From Oscillospiraceae bacterium (GTDB taxonomy: Bacteria; Bacillota_A; Clostridia; Oscillospirales; Oscillospiraceae), in NCBI GenBank assembly GCA_017398105.1, contig JAFQHF010000169.1, forward strand, positions 1 to 36,967: a stretch of DNA of 36,967 nt. The letters run 5' to 3'. Position 1 is the first letter of the stretch; each line of letters starts with the position of its first letter. Below the pieces are notes generated by a model that saw only the letters and a program-made list of their open reading frames with translations, had not been told where the DNA came from and did no database searches. A program made the translations under genes and the position numbers. Positions 1-8,355 of this stretch are shown one piece after another.

Positions 1-1
1 C

Positions 2-130
2 CTCATGGGTCACTCCGATGCAGGAGTCACCATGAACGTCTATACCCATGCAAGTTACGATCACGCAGAGCAGTCCATGCAGAAGATATTACAGTTCCAA
101 TTGCCGGAAAAGGCGCTTAAGTCGGGTTGA
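2..130 (+). CDS. Tyrosine integrase, C-terminal fragment (cut by window edge)
   Basis: This is the last 42 codons of a tyrosine recombinase, read from the window edge to a TGA at 128-130. The visible residues contain the conserved GHSD box and the catalytic tyrosine in a NVYTH motif. That matches the end of the integrase at 14831-16030, but the residues after the tyrosine diverge, so it is a related and not identical enzyme. The rest of the gene lies upstream of the window. It is followed by three TTTACACCA repeats and then a copy of the phosphatase-gene attachment sequence. This indicates the right end of a separate integrated element, oriented the same way as the complete element that follows. 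Confidence 0.9.
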   Translation, partial: LMGHSDAGVTMNVYTHASYDHAEQSMQKILQFQLPEKALKSG

Positions 131-144
131 CACACAAACACTGA

Positions 145-195
145 TTTACACCAATTTTACACCATTTGGCCGAGAAGTTACGTGAATTTACACCA
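145..195 (+). repeat. TTTACACCA repeats, candidate arm sites of the left integrase
   Basis: TTTACACCA occurs three times in direct orientation, at 145-153, 156-164 and 187-195. The first two start 11 bp apart, about one helical turn. They sit between the left integrase stop codon and its attachment core, where Tn916/lambda-type integrases usually have arm-type binding sites. The complete element has a different but analogous repeat (ATTTACCAA) in the equivalent place. Function is inferred from position and spacing. Confidence 0.5.
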
Positions 196-267
196 ATTTA
201 TGAAATCTAAAACTTTCTGAAAAGTTCGGATTTCTAACAAATAATAGGTTATAAGAGGTTTTAAAAG

Positions 268-310
268 ATGATAAAAATCCTTTTTTGTTGCCACGGCAGG
301 ATTTGCCGGG
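268..310 (+). other. Left attachment site; junction of two tandem elements
   Basis: About 32 of 43 bases match the first codons of the phosphatase gene at 16216. Both copies share an 11-bp block ATGATAAAAAT (268-278 and 16216-16226) and a 10-bp block TGCCACGGCA (289-298 and 16234-16243). In this copy the frame encodes about 15 phosphatase-like residues and then reaches a stop. The preceding bases carry an AGAGG-type ribosome-binding site, as if this end once restored expression of the target gene. The exact crossover cannot be fixed from sequence alone; either shared block could be the core. Confidence 0.75.
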
Positions 311-377
311 CATGATGAAAAGTCTCATATCGTCTCATAAGCCCCGTTTTTAAGCGTTTTTTGTGTTTCGATCTCAA

Positions 378-397
378 ATTTACCAAAGATTTACCAA
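378..397 (+). repeat. ATTTACCAA direct repeats, left arm-type sites
   Basis: ATTTACCAA occurs at 378-386 and 389-397, starting 11 bp apart and followed by TATTTCTGG. The same pair recurs at the right end of the element (16056-16064 and 16068-16076), followed by TATTGCAGG. A repeat pair shared by both ends just inside the attachment cores is the expected layout of arm-type integrase binding sites. The assignment is inferred. Confidence 0.55.
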
Positions 398-453
398 TAT
401 TTCTGGAGAGTCAGACTTGCGGATTCTAATACCAGAATAAGGAGATCAATACT

Positions 454-852
454 ATGACTGAGATGAAGAAACACATTTATGATGAAACCAATGGCCTTTG
501 GTATGAACTCATTGGCGATTATTATATTCCGGTTCTTTCCCTGTCCTCCGAGGAACAGCGCCCCATTGGCAAATGGGGACGGATGCATCGGGACTACATA
601 AAAGAGCATCGTCCGATCCTCTTTAACGACCTGATCCTCAGTGGTCAGCTCTGGACATACCTCGCAGATCTGAACGAACAGGCGCAGGAGCGTTTGTCTC
701 TGATCATCGATCAGATGAAGGAAGCTGAGGGCGTGACCGAGGAACTGAAAGCGTCTAATCAGATGGCATGGGTTGGAGCCATGAACAGCATCCGCAACCG
801 GGCAGAGGAAATCATCCTCCGGGAAATGATCTACGGGGAGGATGCGGTATGA
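454..852 (+). CDS. tnpV: TnpV family protein
   Basis: A 132-residue protein that begins with an acidic, aromatic stretch (YDETNGLWYELIGDYYIP). This matches my knowledge of the TnpV family, small proteins carried by clostridial transposons and integrative elements. The molecular role of TnpV is not established. The remainder is mostly helical and highly charged, with no membrane segment or catalytic motif that I recognise. The start follows an AAGGAG ribosome-binding site by about 9 bases. Its stop overlaps the ATG of the next gene (ATGA), so the two are translationally coupled. Its place at the left end of the element is typical for this family. Confidence 0.8.
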   Translation: MTEMKKHIYDETNGLWYELIGDYYIPVLSLSSEEQRPIGKWGRMHRDYIKEHRPILFNDLILSGQLWTYLADLNEQAQERLSLIIDQMKEAEGVTEELKASNQMAWVGAMNSIRNRAEEIILREMIYGEDAV

Positions 853-1109
853 GGATCCTTGAAGAATTTTGGTACGGCAATATCGAGCCGACAGAGTACG
901 ATACTTCTTCTAAGGAGTACAAAAAGTTGCAGGAGCTGATCTGCAGGAATGAAGAAAAGCTCAAAGCTACCATGACGGACGAGCAGAAAGAATTGTTTGA
1001 GAAGTACACCGATTGTGTACGGGAGTATCAGACCATCACGGATTGCCTGATATTCCAAAACGGCTTTAAGCTGGGTGCCAGGATGATGTTGGAAGTCATG
1101 GAAGAATAA
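849..1109 (+). CDS. Small DUF6809-like protein
   Basis: An 86-residue acidic helical protein that starts within the stop codon of the TnpV gene (ATGA overlap). The opening pattern (LEEFWYGNIEP) and the ending (FQNGFKLGARMMLEVME) resemble the DUF6809 family of small Firmicutes mobile-element proteins. No function is known for that family. The longer in-frame reading from 768 would run through the TnpV gene and has no ribosome-binding site, so the overlapping ATG is preferred. It is followed at once by a strong terminator that closes this two-gene unit. Confidence 0.7.
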   Translation: MRILEEFWYGNIEPTEYDTSSKEYKKLQELICRNEEKLKATMTDEQKELFEKYTDCVREYQTITDCLIFQNGFKLGARMMLEVMEE

Positions 1110-1131
1110 TCGAATATTTAGATAGTTGAGC

Positions 1132-1176
1132 AACACGCCGCCTATAGGAATCCCCTATGGACGGCGTGTTATTTTT
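1132..1176 (+). terminator. Rho-independent terminator after the tnpV pair
   Basis: AACACGCCG at 1132-1140 pairs with CGGCGTGTT at 1162-1170, extended inward by CCTATAGG against CCTATGG with few mismatches, and is followed by ATTTTTA. It separates the left-end genes from the defence cluster. Confidence 0.85.
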
Positions 1177-1186
1177 ATGGAACCAC

Positions 1187-1215
1187 TTGATTTATTTCGT
1201 TTAAGCGAATATAAT
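1187..1215 (+). promoter_or_regulatory. Sigma-A-type promoter of the defence cluster
   Basis: TTGATT at 1187-1192, a 17-bp spacer and TATAAT at 1210-1215. It lies about 40 bp upstream of the small HTH gene and just after the terminator, so it probably drives the HTH, both methylases and the Shedu-like gene as one transcript. Confidence 0.7.
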
Positions 1216-1255
1216 TATAATGGTTTTTTGTATCGTGATTTGCGAGGTGTTTGTT

Positions 1256-1441
1256 ATGAATGGATATATTACAGTCCAGGAAGCTGCTGTAAAGTGGGGA
1301 ATCACTCCCAGACAAGTTCAAATTCTGTGCAAGTCGAATCGTATTGACGGTGCTACTCGCATGAGTAGAATTTGGATCATTCCAGAAAATGCAGAAAAGC
1401 CGACAAACGACAAAAGAAAGGCAGCGTACAGCAATGACTAA
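1256..1441 (+). CDS. Small helix-turn-helix protein at the head of the restriction cluster
   Basis: A 61-residue protein whose first 50 residues form a MerR/excisionase-type winged helix-turn-helix: the pattern YITVQEAAVKWGITPRQVQ, then recognition-helix residues, then a W-I-I-P strand. Such short proteins often sit directly before N6-adenine methylase genes. A control role, setting the timing of the restriction genes, is plausible but inferred. The start is the ATG after a GAGG ribosome-binding site. The upstream in-frame ATG at 1220 overlaps the promoter and is not used. The gene overlaps the next start by 8 bp (ATG at 1434, TAA at 1439-1441), which couples their translation. Confidence 0.75.
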   Translation: MNGYITVQEAAVKWGITPRQVQILCKSNRIDGATRMSRIWIIPENAEKPTNDKRKAAYSND

Positions 1442-4430
1442 CCTGACTGAACTACAGAACCTTGTAGATCGTTTTCATACTAATATCAACTTCTATAAGG
1501 ATGCAAGAAATGCCTATAATGAGCATTCTTGCCGAATTGAATACATTGATCCTCTGTTAAAACTCTTGGGTTGGGATGTTGCAAACGAAAAAGGATTAGC
1601 ACCCCAATATCGAGAAGTTATTGCGGAGAATTATTCTACCCGAACTGATCGCCCTGACTATACCATTACGCTCAGGGGTGTGCCTAAATTCTTTGTAGAA
1701 GCAAAGAAGCCTGCGGTGGATATTACCAGAGATGCAGATCCGGCAATCCAGACCAGAAAGTACGGTTGGAACGCAAAGCATCGTCTGGCTGTTCTCACGA
1801 ATTTTGAATATCTGGCAATCTACGATACCTGCCATATTGCTCACGAAGATGACGGATGTGCTGTAGCAAGATATCGACTGTATCATTACACTGAGTATGT
1901 AGAAAAGATTGAAGAAATTGTAGGATTGATTGCAAGAGACACCGTTTACTCTGGTGATTTTGATGCTTATTTGGATGCAAACTTCCCTGCAACCGGAGGA
2001 CAAACCCAGCAGGTTGATACACTGTTTCTTTCTCAAATCAACGAATGGCGTGTGGCTCTTAGCAACGAACTGTATGCTCAGGGTGGCCGCTATGCGTCGT
2101 TAGAAGTGTTAAACGATGTTGTTCAGGAGTTTATTAACCAAATCGTTTTCCTGAGAATTTGTGAAGATAAGAATCTGCCGCTGTATCACAAGTTGAAAGA
2201 TACCATTACAGATGCCGATCAACTGCAATCCAAACTGGAGGAATTGTTCCGTTCTGCTGATCGACGCTACAATTCTGGTATGTTTTCCGGTGAAGACATT
2301 ATTTTCGATCTTTCCTGCGAAGTTATTAAGGACATGATCGAGGATTTGTATTATCCCCAGAGTCCTTATTTGTTTAATATTATCGAGCCGAATTTGCTTG
2401 GCAAGATTTACGAGATATTCTTAACCGAACAATTAGTGCTGCTCGAAAATAATACCATTGGTCTTGGCAAGAAGAAAGATTGCCAGAACAGATCTGTTGT
2501 TACGACACCCACGGAAATCGTCAAATATATGGTCGATAAAACACTTTCCAATGTGTGTGAAGGAAAAACTCCTTCTGAGATTTTGAATGTCAGTGTTGCT
2601 GATATTGCTTGCGGCTCTGGTATTTTCTTGGAAGAAGCATTTGCCTATTTGCAGGATTACTGCGTGCAATGGTATATCAGCAACGGGCAGACAGATCATT
2701 TAATTGAGACGGGCATTGACTTGTATAAACTGCCCCTCCAAGAGAAAAAAGACATTCTTTGTTCCTGCATTTTCGGCATAGATATTGACATCCATGCTGT
2801 CGAAGTTGCTAAGTTCTCTTTGTTAATTAAGCTAATTGAAGATGAAACTGCACCTTCTGTGGCGGAGGTTGTCCCGATTCTCCCTGATTTGGGTGACAAC
2901 ATCCAATTTGGAAACTCCCTTGTCAGCCATACCGAATTGAATGGAATTAGCGGTGCCAACCATCAGCTGATGGAGATTGTCCCTTTTGATTGGAACGGAA
3001 TTAACAACGGATGCGGATTTGATGTAATTATCGGCAATCCTCCGTATGTGAATACCGAGGGAATGCACGCATTGTTGCCGAGTGCAGAAGTGGAAGTCTA
3101 TAAAAAGAAGTACAAGACATCGCATAAGCAATTTGACAAGTACTTTATTTTCATAGAGCAGGCAATCAATAAGATCAACGAAAATGGCTTGGTATGCTAT
3201 ATTGTACCTAATAAATTCTTCAAAATTGGCGCCGGCGAGAAGTTGCGCAACCTGATTGCAAAAGAACGGATGCTCGTCAGTCTGGATGACTTTGGAGATG
3301 CACAGCTGTTTGAGGATAAAACCATTTACAGCTCGATCATTTTACTTTCCAAGGCGAAGCAGACGAGTTTTGTTTACAGCAGCGTTGATTCTGCTAACAA
3401 ACTGTGGGCAGGAGAAGAAGTGAGTTCCATTGAGCTTAATTCTTCCGTATTGAACAAGCTGCCATGGAGATTGACAACTGACTTTGAGTTTTTGACAATG
3501 CTCCAGAGGTTGGATGAAGTATCTGTCCCCATTACAAAACACGCAGAGATATTTAACGGCATTCAGACGAGTGCAGAAAGGCCAACGCCCATATATTGGT
3601 TCTCCTCAGATGAAATTGTGTCCGAATATGCCGATACTGTTGAAATCAGCAGGGATGGCAATAATTATACTATTGAGAAGGCCTTGCTTCGGCCTTATTT
3701 TAAGCCAACCAAAAAAGCCGAGAAGGGCCTGAATTCGTATAGTATTCTTGCGACTGACAAGCAGATTATTTTCCCCTACGATAACAACGGACATCTTATC
3801 CGCATAGATGAGATGCAAAGCAGTTATCCGGGAACATACGCTTATCTCTTAGCGCATTATGATCGTTTGGTTCCTAAGTGTGTTTCCCGTGATGGAACTC
3901 GTGACGTTCCAAACGCCACCGCAGATACATGGTACCAGTATGGCAGAACACAAGCCTTGACCGCCTTTATTAACACACCCAAATTGATAGTTGGCGTGTT
4001 GAGCAAAGAACCCATGTATGCGATGGATACGAATGATATTCTAATTGCGTCAGGTGGTACTGCTGGATATTGTGCAGTTAGCAAAAAAGATGGTAGTCCG
4101 TACGCACTTGAATACATCCAGGCATGGCTGTCAAATCCCATTACAGAGCGAATCTTGGAGATCGTAGGCAGCGATTTTGAAGGCGGATTTACTGCTCGTG
4201 GTACATTCGTTCTCTCTACATTACCCTTTGTTGAGTTGGATTTTGCCGTAGAAGAACAAAAAGCCATTCACGACAGAGTGGTAGCAGCAAGTCGAGAGAT
4301 TTACGAAATCAATGATGCACTGTCTGGCCGTCCCGCAAAGCGCATTGCAAATCTGTTGCAGAGACAGAAAGAAACACTTATCTCTGAGATTCAGGGATTG
4401 ATTGATCGGGTATATAGACTCGATTATTAA
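1434..4430 (+). CDS. Type IIG-like restriction endonuclease / N6-adenine methyltransferase fusion
   Basis: A 998-residue protein with restriction and modification in one chain. An N-terminal PD-(D/E)XK nuclease is indicated by E30 in a helix, D75 in RPDYTI and E89-A-K91 in FVEAKK. A helical linker follows. The N6-adenine methylase core has SAM motif I (DIACGSG, residues 390-396) and catalytic motif IV (NPPYV, residues 535-539). The C-terminal third, from about residue 700, resembles a TaqI/Eco57I-like specificity domain, including the G-F-x-A-R-G-T-F stretch near the end. The length fits Eco57I-like type IIG enzymes. The ATG at 1434 is preferred over an in-frame ATG at 1389 that lies inside the HTH gene. 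The recognition sequence cannot be read from the protein. The next gene follows after 14 bp. Confidence 0.85.
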   Translation: MTNLTELQNLVDRFHTNINFYKDARNAYNEHSCRIEYIDPLLKLLGWDVANEKGLAPQYREVIAENYSTRTDRPDYTITLRGVPKFFVEAKKPAVDITRDADPAIQTRKYGWNAKHRLAVLTNFEYLAIYDTCHIAHEDDGCAVARYRLYHYTEYVEKIEEIVGLIARDTVYSGDFDAYLDANFPATGGQTQQVDTLFLSQINEWRVALSNELYAQGGRYASLEVLNDVVQEFINQIVFLRICEDKNLPLYHKLKDTITDADQLQSKLEELFRSADRRYNSGMFSGEDIIFDLSCEVIKDMIEDLYYPQSPYLFNIIEPNLLGKIYEIFLTEQLVLLENNTIGLGKKKDCQNRSVVTTPTEIVKYMVDKTLSNVCEGKTPSEILNVSVADIACGSGIFLEEAFAYLQDYCVQWYISNGQTDHLIETGIDLYKLPLQEKKDILCSCIFGIDIDIHAVEVAKFSLLIKLIEDETAPSVAEVVPILPDLGDNIQFGNSLVSHTELNGISGANHQLMEIVPFDWNGINNGCGFDVIIGNPPYVNTEGMHALLPSAEVEVYKKKYKTSHKQFDKYFIFIEQAINKINENGLVCYIVPNKFFKIGAGEKLRNLIAKERMLVSLDDFGDAQLFEDKTIYSSIILLSKAKQTSFVYSSVDSANKLWAGEEVSSIELNSSVLNKLPWRLTTDFEFLTMLQRLDEVSVPITKHAEIFNGIQTSAERPTPIYWFSSDEIVSEYADTVEISRDGNNYTIEKALLRPYFKPTKKAEKGLNSYSILATDKQIIFPYDNNGHLIRIDEMQSSYPGTYAYLLAHYDRLVPKCVSRDGTRDVPNATADTWYQYGRTQALTAFINTPKLIVGVLSKEPMYAMDTNDILIASGGTAGYCAVSKKDGSPYALEYIQAWLSNPITERILEIVGSDFEGGFTARGTFVLSTLPFVELDFAVEEQKAIHDRVVAASREIYEINDALSGRPAKRIANLLQRQKETLISEIQGLIDRVYRLDY

Positions 4431-4444
4431 GCGAGGTATTAACG

Positions 4445-6070
4445 ATGAGACTCAAAAAGGATAGTTCAGAGCAGAAACTAAGAGGAGCGTATTATACGCC
4501 ATTGCAGCTTGCAGATGCAATGGTGGAGCTTTTTGCGTCTCAAAATATCTCTACCGTCTTGGAACCAAGTTGCGGTGATGGAGTATTTCTTGATGCGCTA
4601 CAGAACCTTAATCTTCTGAATAAGGTGGATAAACTAACAGCTGTTGAAATCGAACCTGACGAAGCCGAGAAAGTTCGTAATAGGTATTCTGAATTTGAAC
4701 AAATCGAAGTATGCACCGAAGACTTTTTCGACTTCTATAATCGTGTTCTTGGCAAGGAACAGTACGATTTGATTTTGGGCAATCCCCCCTATATTCGCTA
4801 TCAATATCTGAAAGAAAGCCAGCGAGAAATGCAATCTCAAATTTTGACTTCGCATGGTATGAAAGCGAATAAATTGATAAATGCATGGGTTGCATTTATC
4901 GTAGCTTGTGTACAACTATTGTCCGAAAAAGGTAAGATAGCGTTTGTTATTCCAGCTGAGATACTTCAAGTAGCGTATGCGGAGGATCTGCGCCTGTATT
5001 TGGCCAATAATCTTGCGAAAATTACTCTAATCACATTTGAACAGCTTGTGTTCCCTGACATCGAGCAAGAAGTCGTTGTGTTTATTGGCGAGAAAGGCGA
5101 AGAAGAAAAGGGTATTCGCATCATTGAAATGAATGACCTTAATGGTTTTGCACAATTGGATCTATCTCAAAATGGCTTCCAAAAGTTGCAGCACGTCAAG
5201 GAAAAATGGACTAAATATTTCGTAAACGCAGAAGAAATGGCTCTTGTTCAGGAACTTCGTGCAGACAAGCGATTTGCCAAATTCTCCGAATACGGAATTA
5301 TCAATGTTGGAATTACAACAGGCAACAATGGTTACTTTTCCATAACAGAAGAAACCTCCGAACAATATCAGTTGAGCGATGTAACACTTCCTCTGATTGG
5401 CAGAAGTTCTCATGCTCATGGAATATATTTCACATCGGAAGATTGGGAGGATAATAAAGCATCAGGAAAACGAGCACGCCTAATCAGCTTCCCTGAGATT
5501 CCGTATGATGAATATCCCACTAAGCACAAAGAGTACATTTTGCTGGGTGAAACAAACGGTGAACACGAGGGCTACAAATGCTCTATCCGGGATAGATGGT
5601 ATATTGTTCCTTCTGTGTGGATTCCAGACGCATTTTTCTTGCGAAGAAATAATTTCTACCCTAAGTTTGTGTTGAATGAATGTGATGCAGTGTCAACAGA
5701 CACAATGCACCGCATGAAATTTAACGATGGCGTTGATCCGCAGAATATCCTTCTTGCCTACTATAACAGCATCTCCTTCGCTTTCACCGAAATTTGTGGA
5801 CGGAGCTATGGTGGCGGTGTGCTTGAAATCTTACCCGGTGAGATGGGCAATATTCTGATTCCCAAAGTGGAAAGGATTGATCCTGAGCTTAGGAACAAGC
5901 TGCTTGAGCATATTGACGCTATAGTGCGCAATGATGAAGACATTGAACTTGCGCTGGACGTTGTTGACAAAGAACTGCTTGTAGACACATTGGGGATCGC
6001 TCCTGAGATATGCAGTAAATGCCGTGCTATCTGGAAAAAGATGCAGACACGCCGGTTAGGAAGAGGATGA
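4445..6070 (+). CDS. N6-adenine DNA methyltransferase (TaqI/Eco57I class)
   Basis: A 541-residue stand-alone DNA methylase. Residues 13-19 read RGAYYTP (motif X), motif I is EPSCGDG at 40-46, and catalytic NPPY is at 113-116, the order of gamma-type N6-adenine enzymes. The C-terminal half, with a GRSYGGGVLEI stretch, looks like a TaqI-type target-recognition domain. No nuclease motif is visible, so it would protect DNA and not cut it. The start follows a GAGG site. It sits 14 bp after the type IIG-like gene and about 37 bp before the Shedu-like nuclease. It could supply second-strand methylation for the fusion enzyme or be the modification partner of the downstream nuclease. Confidence 0.85.
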   Translation: MRLKKDSSEQKLRGAYYTPLQLADAMVELFASQNISTVLEPSCGDGVFLDALQNLNLLNKVDKLTAVEIEPDEAEKVRNRYSEFEQIEVCTEDFFDFYNRVLGKEQYDLILGNPPYIRYQYLKESQREMQSQILTSHGMKANKLINAWVAFIVACVQLLSEKGKIAFVIPAEILQVAYAEDLRLYLANNLAKITLITFEQLVFPDIEQEVVVFIGEKGEEEKGIRIIEMNDLNGFAQLDLSQNGFQKLQHVKEKWTKYFVNAEEMALVQELRADKRFAKFSEYGIINVGITTGNNGYFSITEETSEQYQLSDVTLPLIGRSSHAHGIYFTSEDWEDNKASGKRARLISFPEIPYDEYPTKHKEYILLGETNGEHEGYKCSIRDRWYIVPSVWIPDAFFLRRNNFYPKFVLNECDAVSTDTMHRMKFNDGVDPQNILLAYYNSISFAFTEICGRSYGGGVLEILPGEMGNILIPKVERIDPELRNKLLEHIDAIVRNDEDIELALDVVDKELLVDTLGIAPEICSKCRAIWKKMQTRRLGRG

Positions 6071-6107
6071 CAAATGCTATTATCAAGCTGTGAAGGGTGG
6101 AATTGAT

Positions 6108-7346
6108 TTGAAAATCGGCCTACATATACCGAAAGTTCATGATATGACAACTGATACAGTTGATGTTATATCCACCTCTGCTGTCACAGCGGATGCGTCA
6201 CCGGTAGTCTTGAGCCAGACAGAAATGATCCGGTTCAAGTTCTGTCCAACGCTGGTAGATAACGAGAAAGAACCCCATAAATCTGTTTCTGGAAAATTTC
6301 TATATGAAAAGAAACGGAAAAACGACGCCGCCTTTCCGAGCGATGACAACGGGTCAGCAGTGAAGATTTCTCGTGGCTCTGTCAAAGTCGGAGATTGGAT
6401 GGAACTCAATCTAAGCACAAGTGAAACATATGAGCTTTACCAAGGTTTGAAGCGGCTGTATGCGCTGTATGAAGACATGGGCGAAATCCCGTATGGTTCA
6501 GCTACTTACACCAGAGTAGACAGCAGTTTTCGTCAATTCCTTTCGATCATCCAAAACGACCCTTCCGCAGCTCGGATGATTGGCAATGAAGAAAACTATG
6601 ACCTTGTAAAAACACTGCTCCGTCTTATTACTCAGACAAGTTCTTTGGAATCGTTGAAAAGAAGCTTGACAGAGCTGCAAGATGAAAATCTGCAACACCT
6701 AACAACTTCTTTGAACATCGAAAAACTCCAAAGAGTTGCAAAGCTCATGGAAGACAATCTCGAAAATGATAGTGAGGAGTTTTGGCAGACCACTGTTTTC
6801 AAAGAGCATCAATGGGTATTGGCTCAAATCTTTGCTTGTCCTTGTACGATATTTGCAGATAAAGCGTATGTCGGCGGCAAAGGAATTAACAATAGCGGTG
6901 GAAATCTATGCGACTTTATTTATCAGAACAGTCTGTCTCAGAATGTGGCATTGATCGAGATTAAAACACCATGTACCGAGCTTATCGGAAACCAGTATAG
7001 AGGTACATACAGCTTTAGCTATGAATTGAGCGGAGCCGTAAATCAAGTTCTAAATTACAGAGATAAGCTTACAAAAGATTATTATTCTCTGTGTCACCAG
7101 GGTTCGGAGCCTTTTGAAGTTCTGTCCCCCAAATGCGTTGTAATTATCGGGAAAATGGCTTCGCTAACCCCAGGGCAAGTTGCGGCTTTTGAAAATTTCC
7201 GTAATAGTCTGAGCAATGTGCTGATACTAACCTTCGATGAACTTTATCAGCGTATTGTGGACTTGATTTCAGTGCTTTCGGAGTCCCCGGATCAAGGGAC
7301 AAGCGCTCTTGAATCCGAGTATGACACAGAGGAGTGGCCGTTCTAA
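6108..7346 (+). CDS. Shedu-like (DUF4263) nuclease
   Basis: A protein of 412 residues from the TTG at 6108, which has a GGGTGG ribosome-binding site 7 bases upstream. A GTG at 6090 in the same frame is the alternative. The C-terminal 150 residues match my knowledge of the DUF4263 domain of the Shedu defence protein SduA: a PD-(D/E)XK-type core with D269 (GNLCDF), E284 and K286 (IEIKTP), then a helix with a conserved glutamine (AVNQVLNYRD). The N-terminal 230 residues are a beta strand-rich and helical region of unknown role. Shedu proteins are nucleases and are usually single-gene systems. Here the gene is last in an apparent operon with two DNA methylases, so it may instead be the restriction arm of a composite system. 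Confidence 0.75.
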   Translation: MKIGLHIPKVHDMTTDTVDVISTSAVTADASPVVLSQTEMIRFKFCPTLVDNEKEPHKSVSGKFLYEKKRKNDAAFPSDDNGSAVKISRGSVKVGDWMELNLSTSETYELYQGLKRLYALYEDMGEIPYGSATYTRVDSSFRQFLSIIQNDPSAARMIGNEENYDLVKTLLRLITQTSSLESLKRSLTELQDENLQHLTTSLNIEKLQRVAKLMEDNLENDSEEFWQTTVFKEHQWVLAQIFACPCTIFADKAYVGGKGINNSGGNLCDFIYQNSLSQNVALIEIKTPCTELIGNQYRGTYSFSYELSGAVNQVLNYRDKLTKDYYSLCHQGSEPFEVLSPKCVVIIGKMASLTPGQVAAFENFRNSLSNVLILTFDELYQRIVDLISVLSESPDQGTSALESEYDTEEWPF

Positions 7347-7408
7347 GAATCGGAGTGTATGCCGCAAAAATCAGAAAAGCCAGTCATTGTCTGTCAAATT
7401 ATGTAAAC

Positions 7409-7465
7409 AAACCGCTGCAATTTTCATCCCGATGAAGGATGGAAGTTGCAGCGGTTTTCTTTTTT
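7409..7465 (+). terminator. Strong terminator closing the defence operon
   Basis: AACCGCTGCAA at 7409-7419 pairs with TTGCAGCGGTT at 7445-7455. An inner TTCATCC/GGATGGAA stem extends it, and TTCTTTTTT follows. It lies between the convergent Shedu-like gene and the leftward membrane-protein gene. Confidence 0.9.
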
Positions 7466-7489
7466 GCATTTACAGTTCGGTGGCTTAAT

Positions 7490-8320
7490 TTATTTTCCAT
7501 TGCATGCTTTACCGAAAGACAGCATGCTGTCAGCCTGCCGCTGTGTTTCTATAGCGATTGTTTCAAATGTCGATCCCGTGAGTTGCAATAACGCCCGATA
7601 TTTTTCTTCATAGGCTTGGATAAATTCGGTATTAAGCTGCGTTATCTGCCGGTTAATACTTTCGTGACTGATAGTTTTTATTTTTTCTAAAATATCTTTA
7701 TTGAAAGCAATATTCTCCTTAGAGAAAGATCCCGGACGCTCTTTTTCGATGTTTAGCATTTCAAGGGCCGTATCCTTGTGTTGCAAAAGTCGAAAATCGG
7801 AATACTGATCAATTTCTTTTTGGCTAATATCCACGAACACTTCTGCGGTTGTTGCTATACTATCAATTAGCTCCTTGAATTTCGGATAATCGTTCATGTT
7901 CAAATGGGCATTCAATAGATCGTTGGCTATTTTGCAATCCAGTTGATACCTTTGAAGCAGGGTAATAGCTTTTGTTGGGTCGGTAAATCCGTTATCCATC
8001 ACATCTTTAAGAATCCTCATGGGATTGATATCGCTTAAGGTTTGCAGAAAAATCGACTTAAGCCTGTCCCATTTTTCGTTTTCATTTTTTAGAAAGGAGT
8101 CTCTTTGGATTTGCTTTTTTGTAAACGCAATTGTTACGATGATTGAAATCACGGCAATCACTGAACCCAGTATTGTTCCATAATACCCCAGCAAGTCCGA
8201 ACCATCCCATACAGTTATGTAGCCACAATTGGCCTTATAACATTCATTGATTATGATTGGAACTCCAACAACCAGGAAAACAGCTCCTAATGCTACGAGG
8301 AACTTGGTTTTCTTTGACAT
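7490..8320 (-). CDS. Membrane-anchored helical protein of unknown function
   Basis: A 276-residue protein I do not recognise. Two hydrophobic helices are visible, at about residues 8-25 and 43-66; the second includes a G-x(3)-G-type small-residue face (GYYGTILGS). A long, charged, mostly helical cytoplasmic part of about 200 residues follows and probably forms coiled coils. No enzymatic motif is seen. This layout, two N-terminal membrane helices with a helical cytosolic tail, is found in some putative abortive-infection effectors, but that is only an analogy. The start follows GAGGAGG. The gene is downstream of the XRE regulator by 35 bp on the same strand, so the two are probably co-transcribed. 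Confidence 0.7.
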   Translation of the reverse strand: MSKKTKFLVALGAVFLVVGVPIIINECYKANCGYITVWDGSDLLGYYGTILGSVIAVISIIVTIAFTKKQIQRDSFLKNENEKWDRLKSIFLQTLSDINPMRILKDVMDNGFTDPTKAITLLQRYQLDCKIANDLLNAHLNMNDYPKFKELIDSIATTAEVFVDISQKEIDQYSDFRLLQHKDTALEMLNIEKERPGSFSKENIAFNKDILEKIKTISHESINRQITQLNTEFIQAYEEKYRALLQLTGSTFETIAIETQRQADSMLSFGKACNGK

Positions 8321-8355
8321 GTGCGCCCCTCCTCGGTGATTGATTTTTACAAAAG

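Noticed and set aside
268..316. Phosphatase pseudogene from gene duplication
   Set aside because: Only the first 43 bp resemble the phosphatase gene and they follow an integrase end. An attachment site explains this better than a decayed gene copy.
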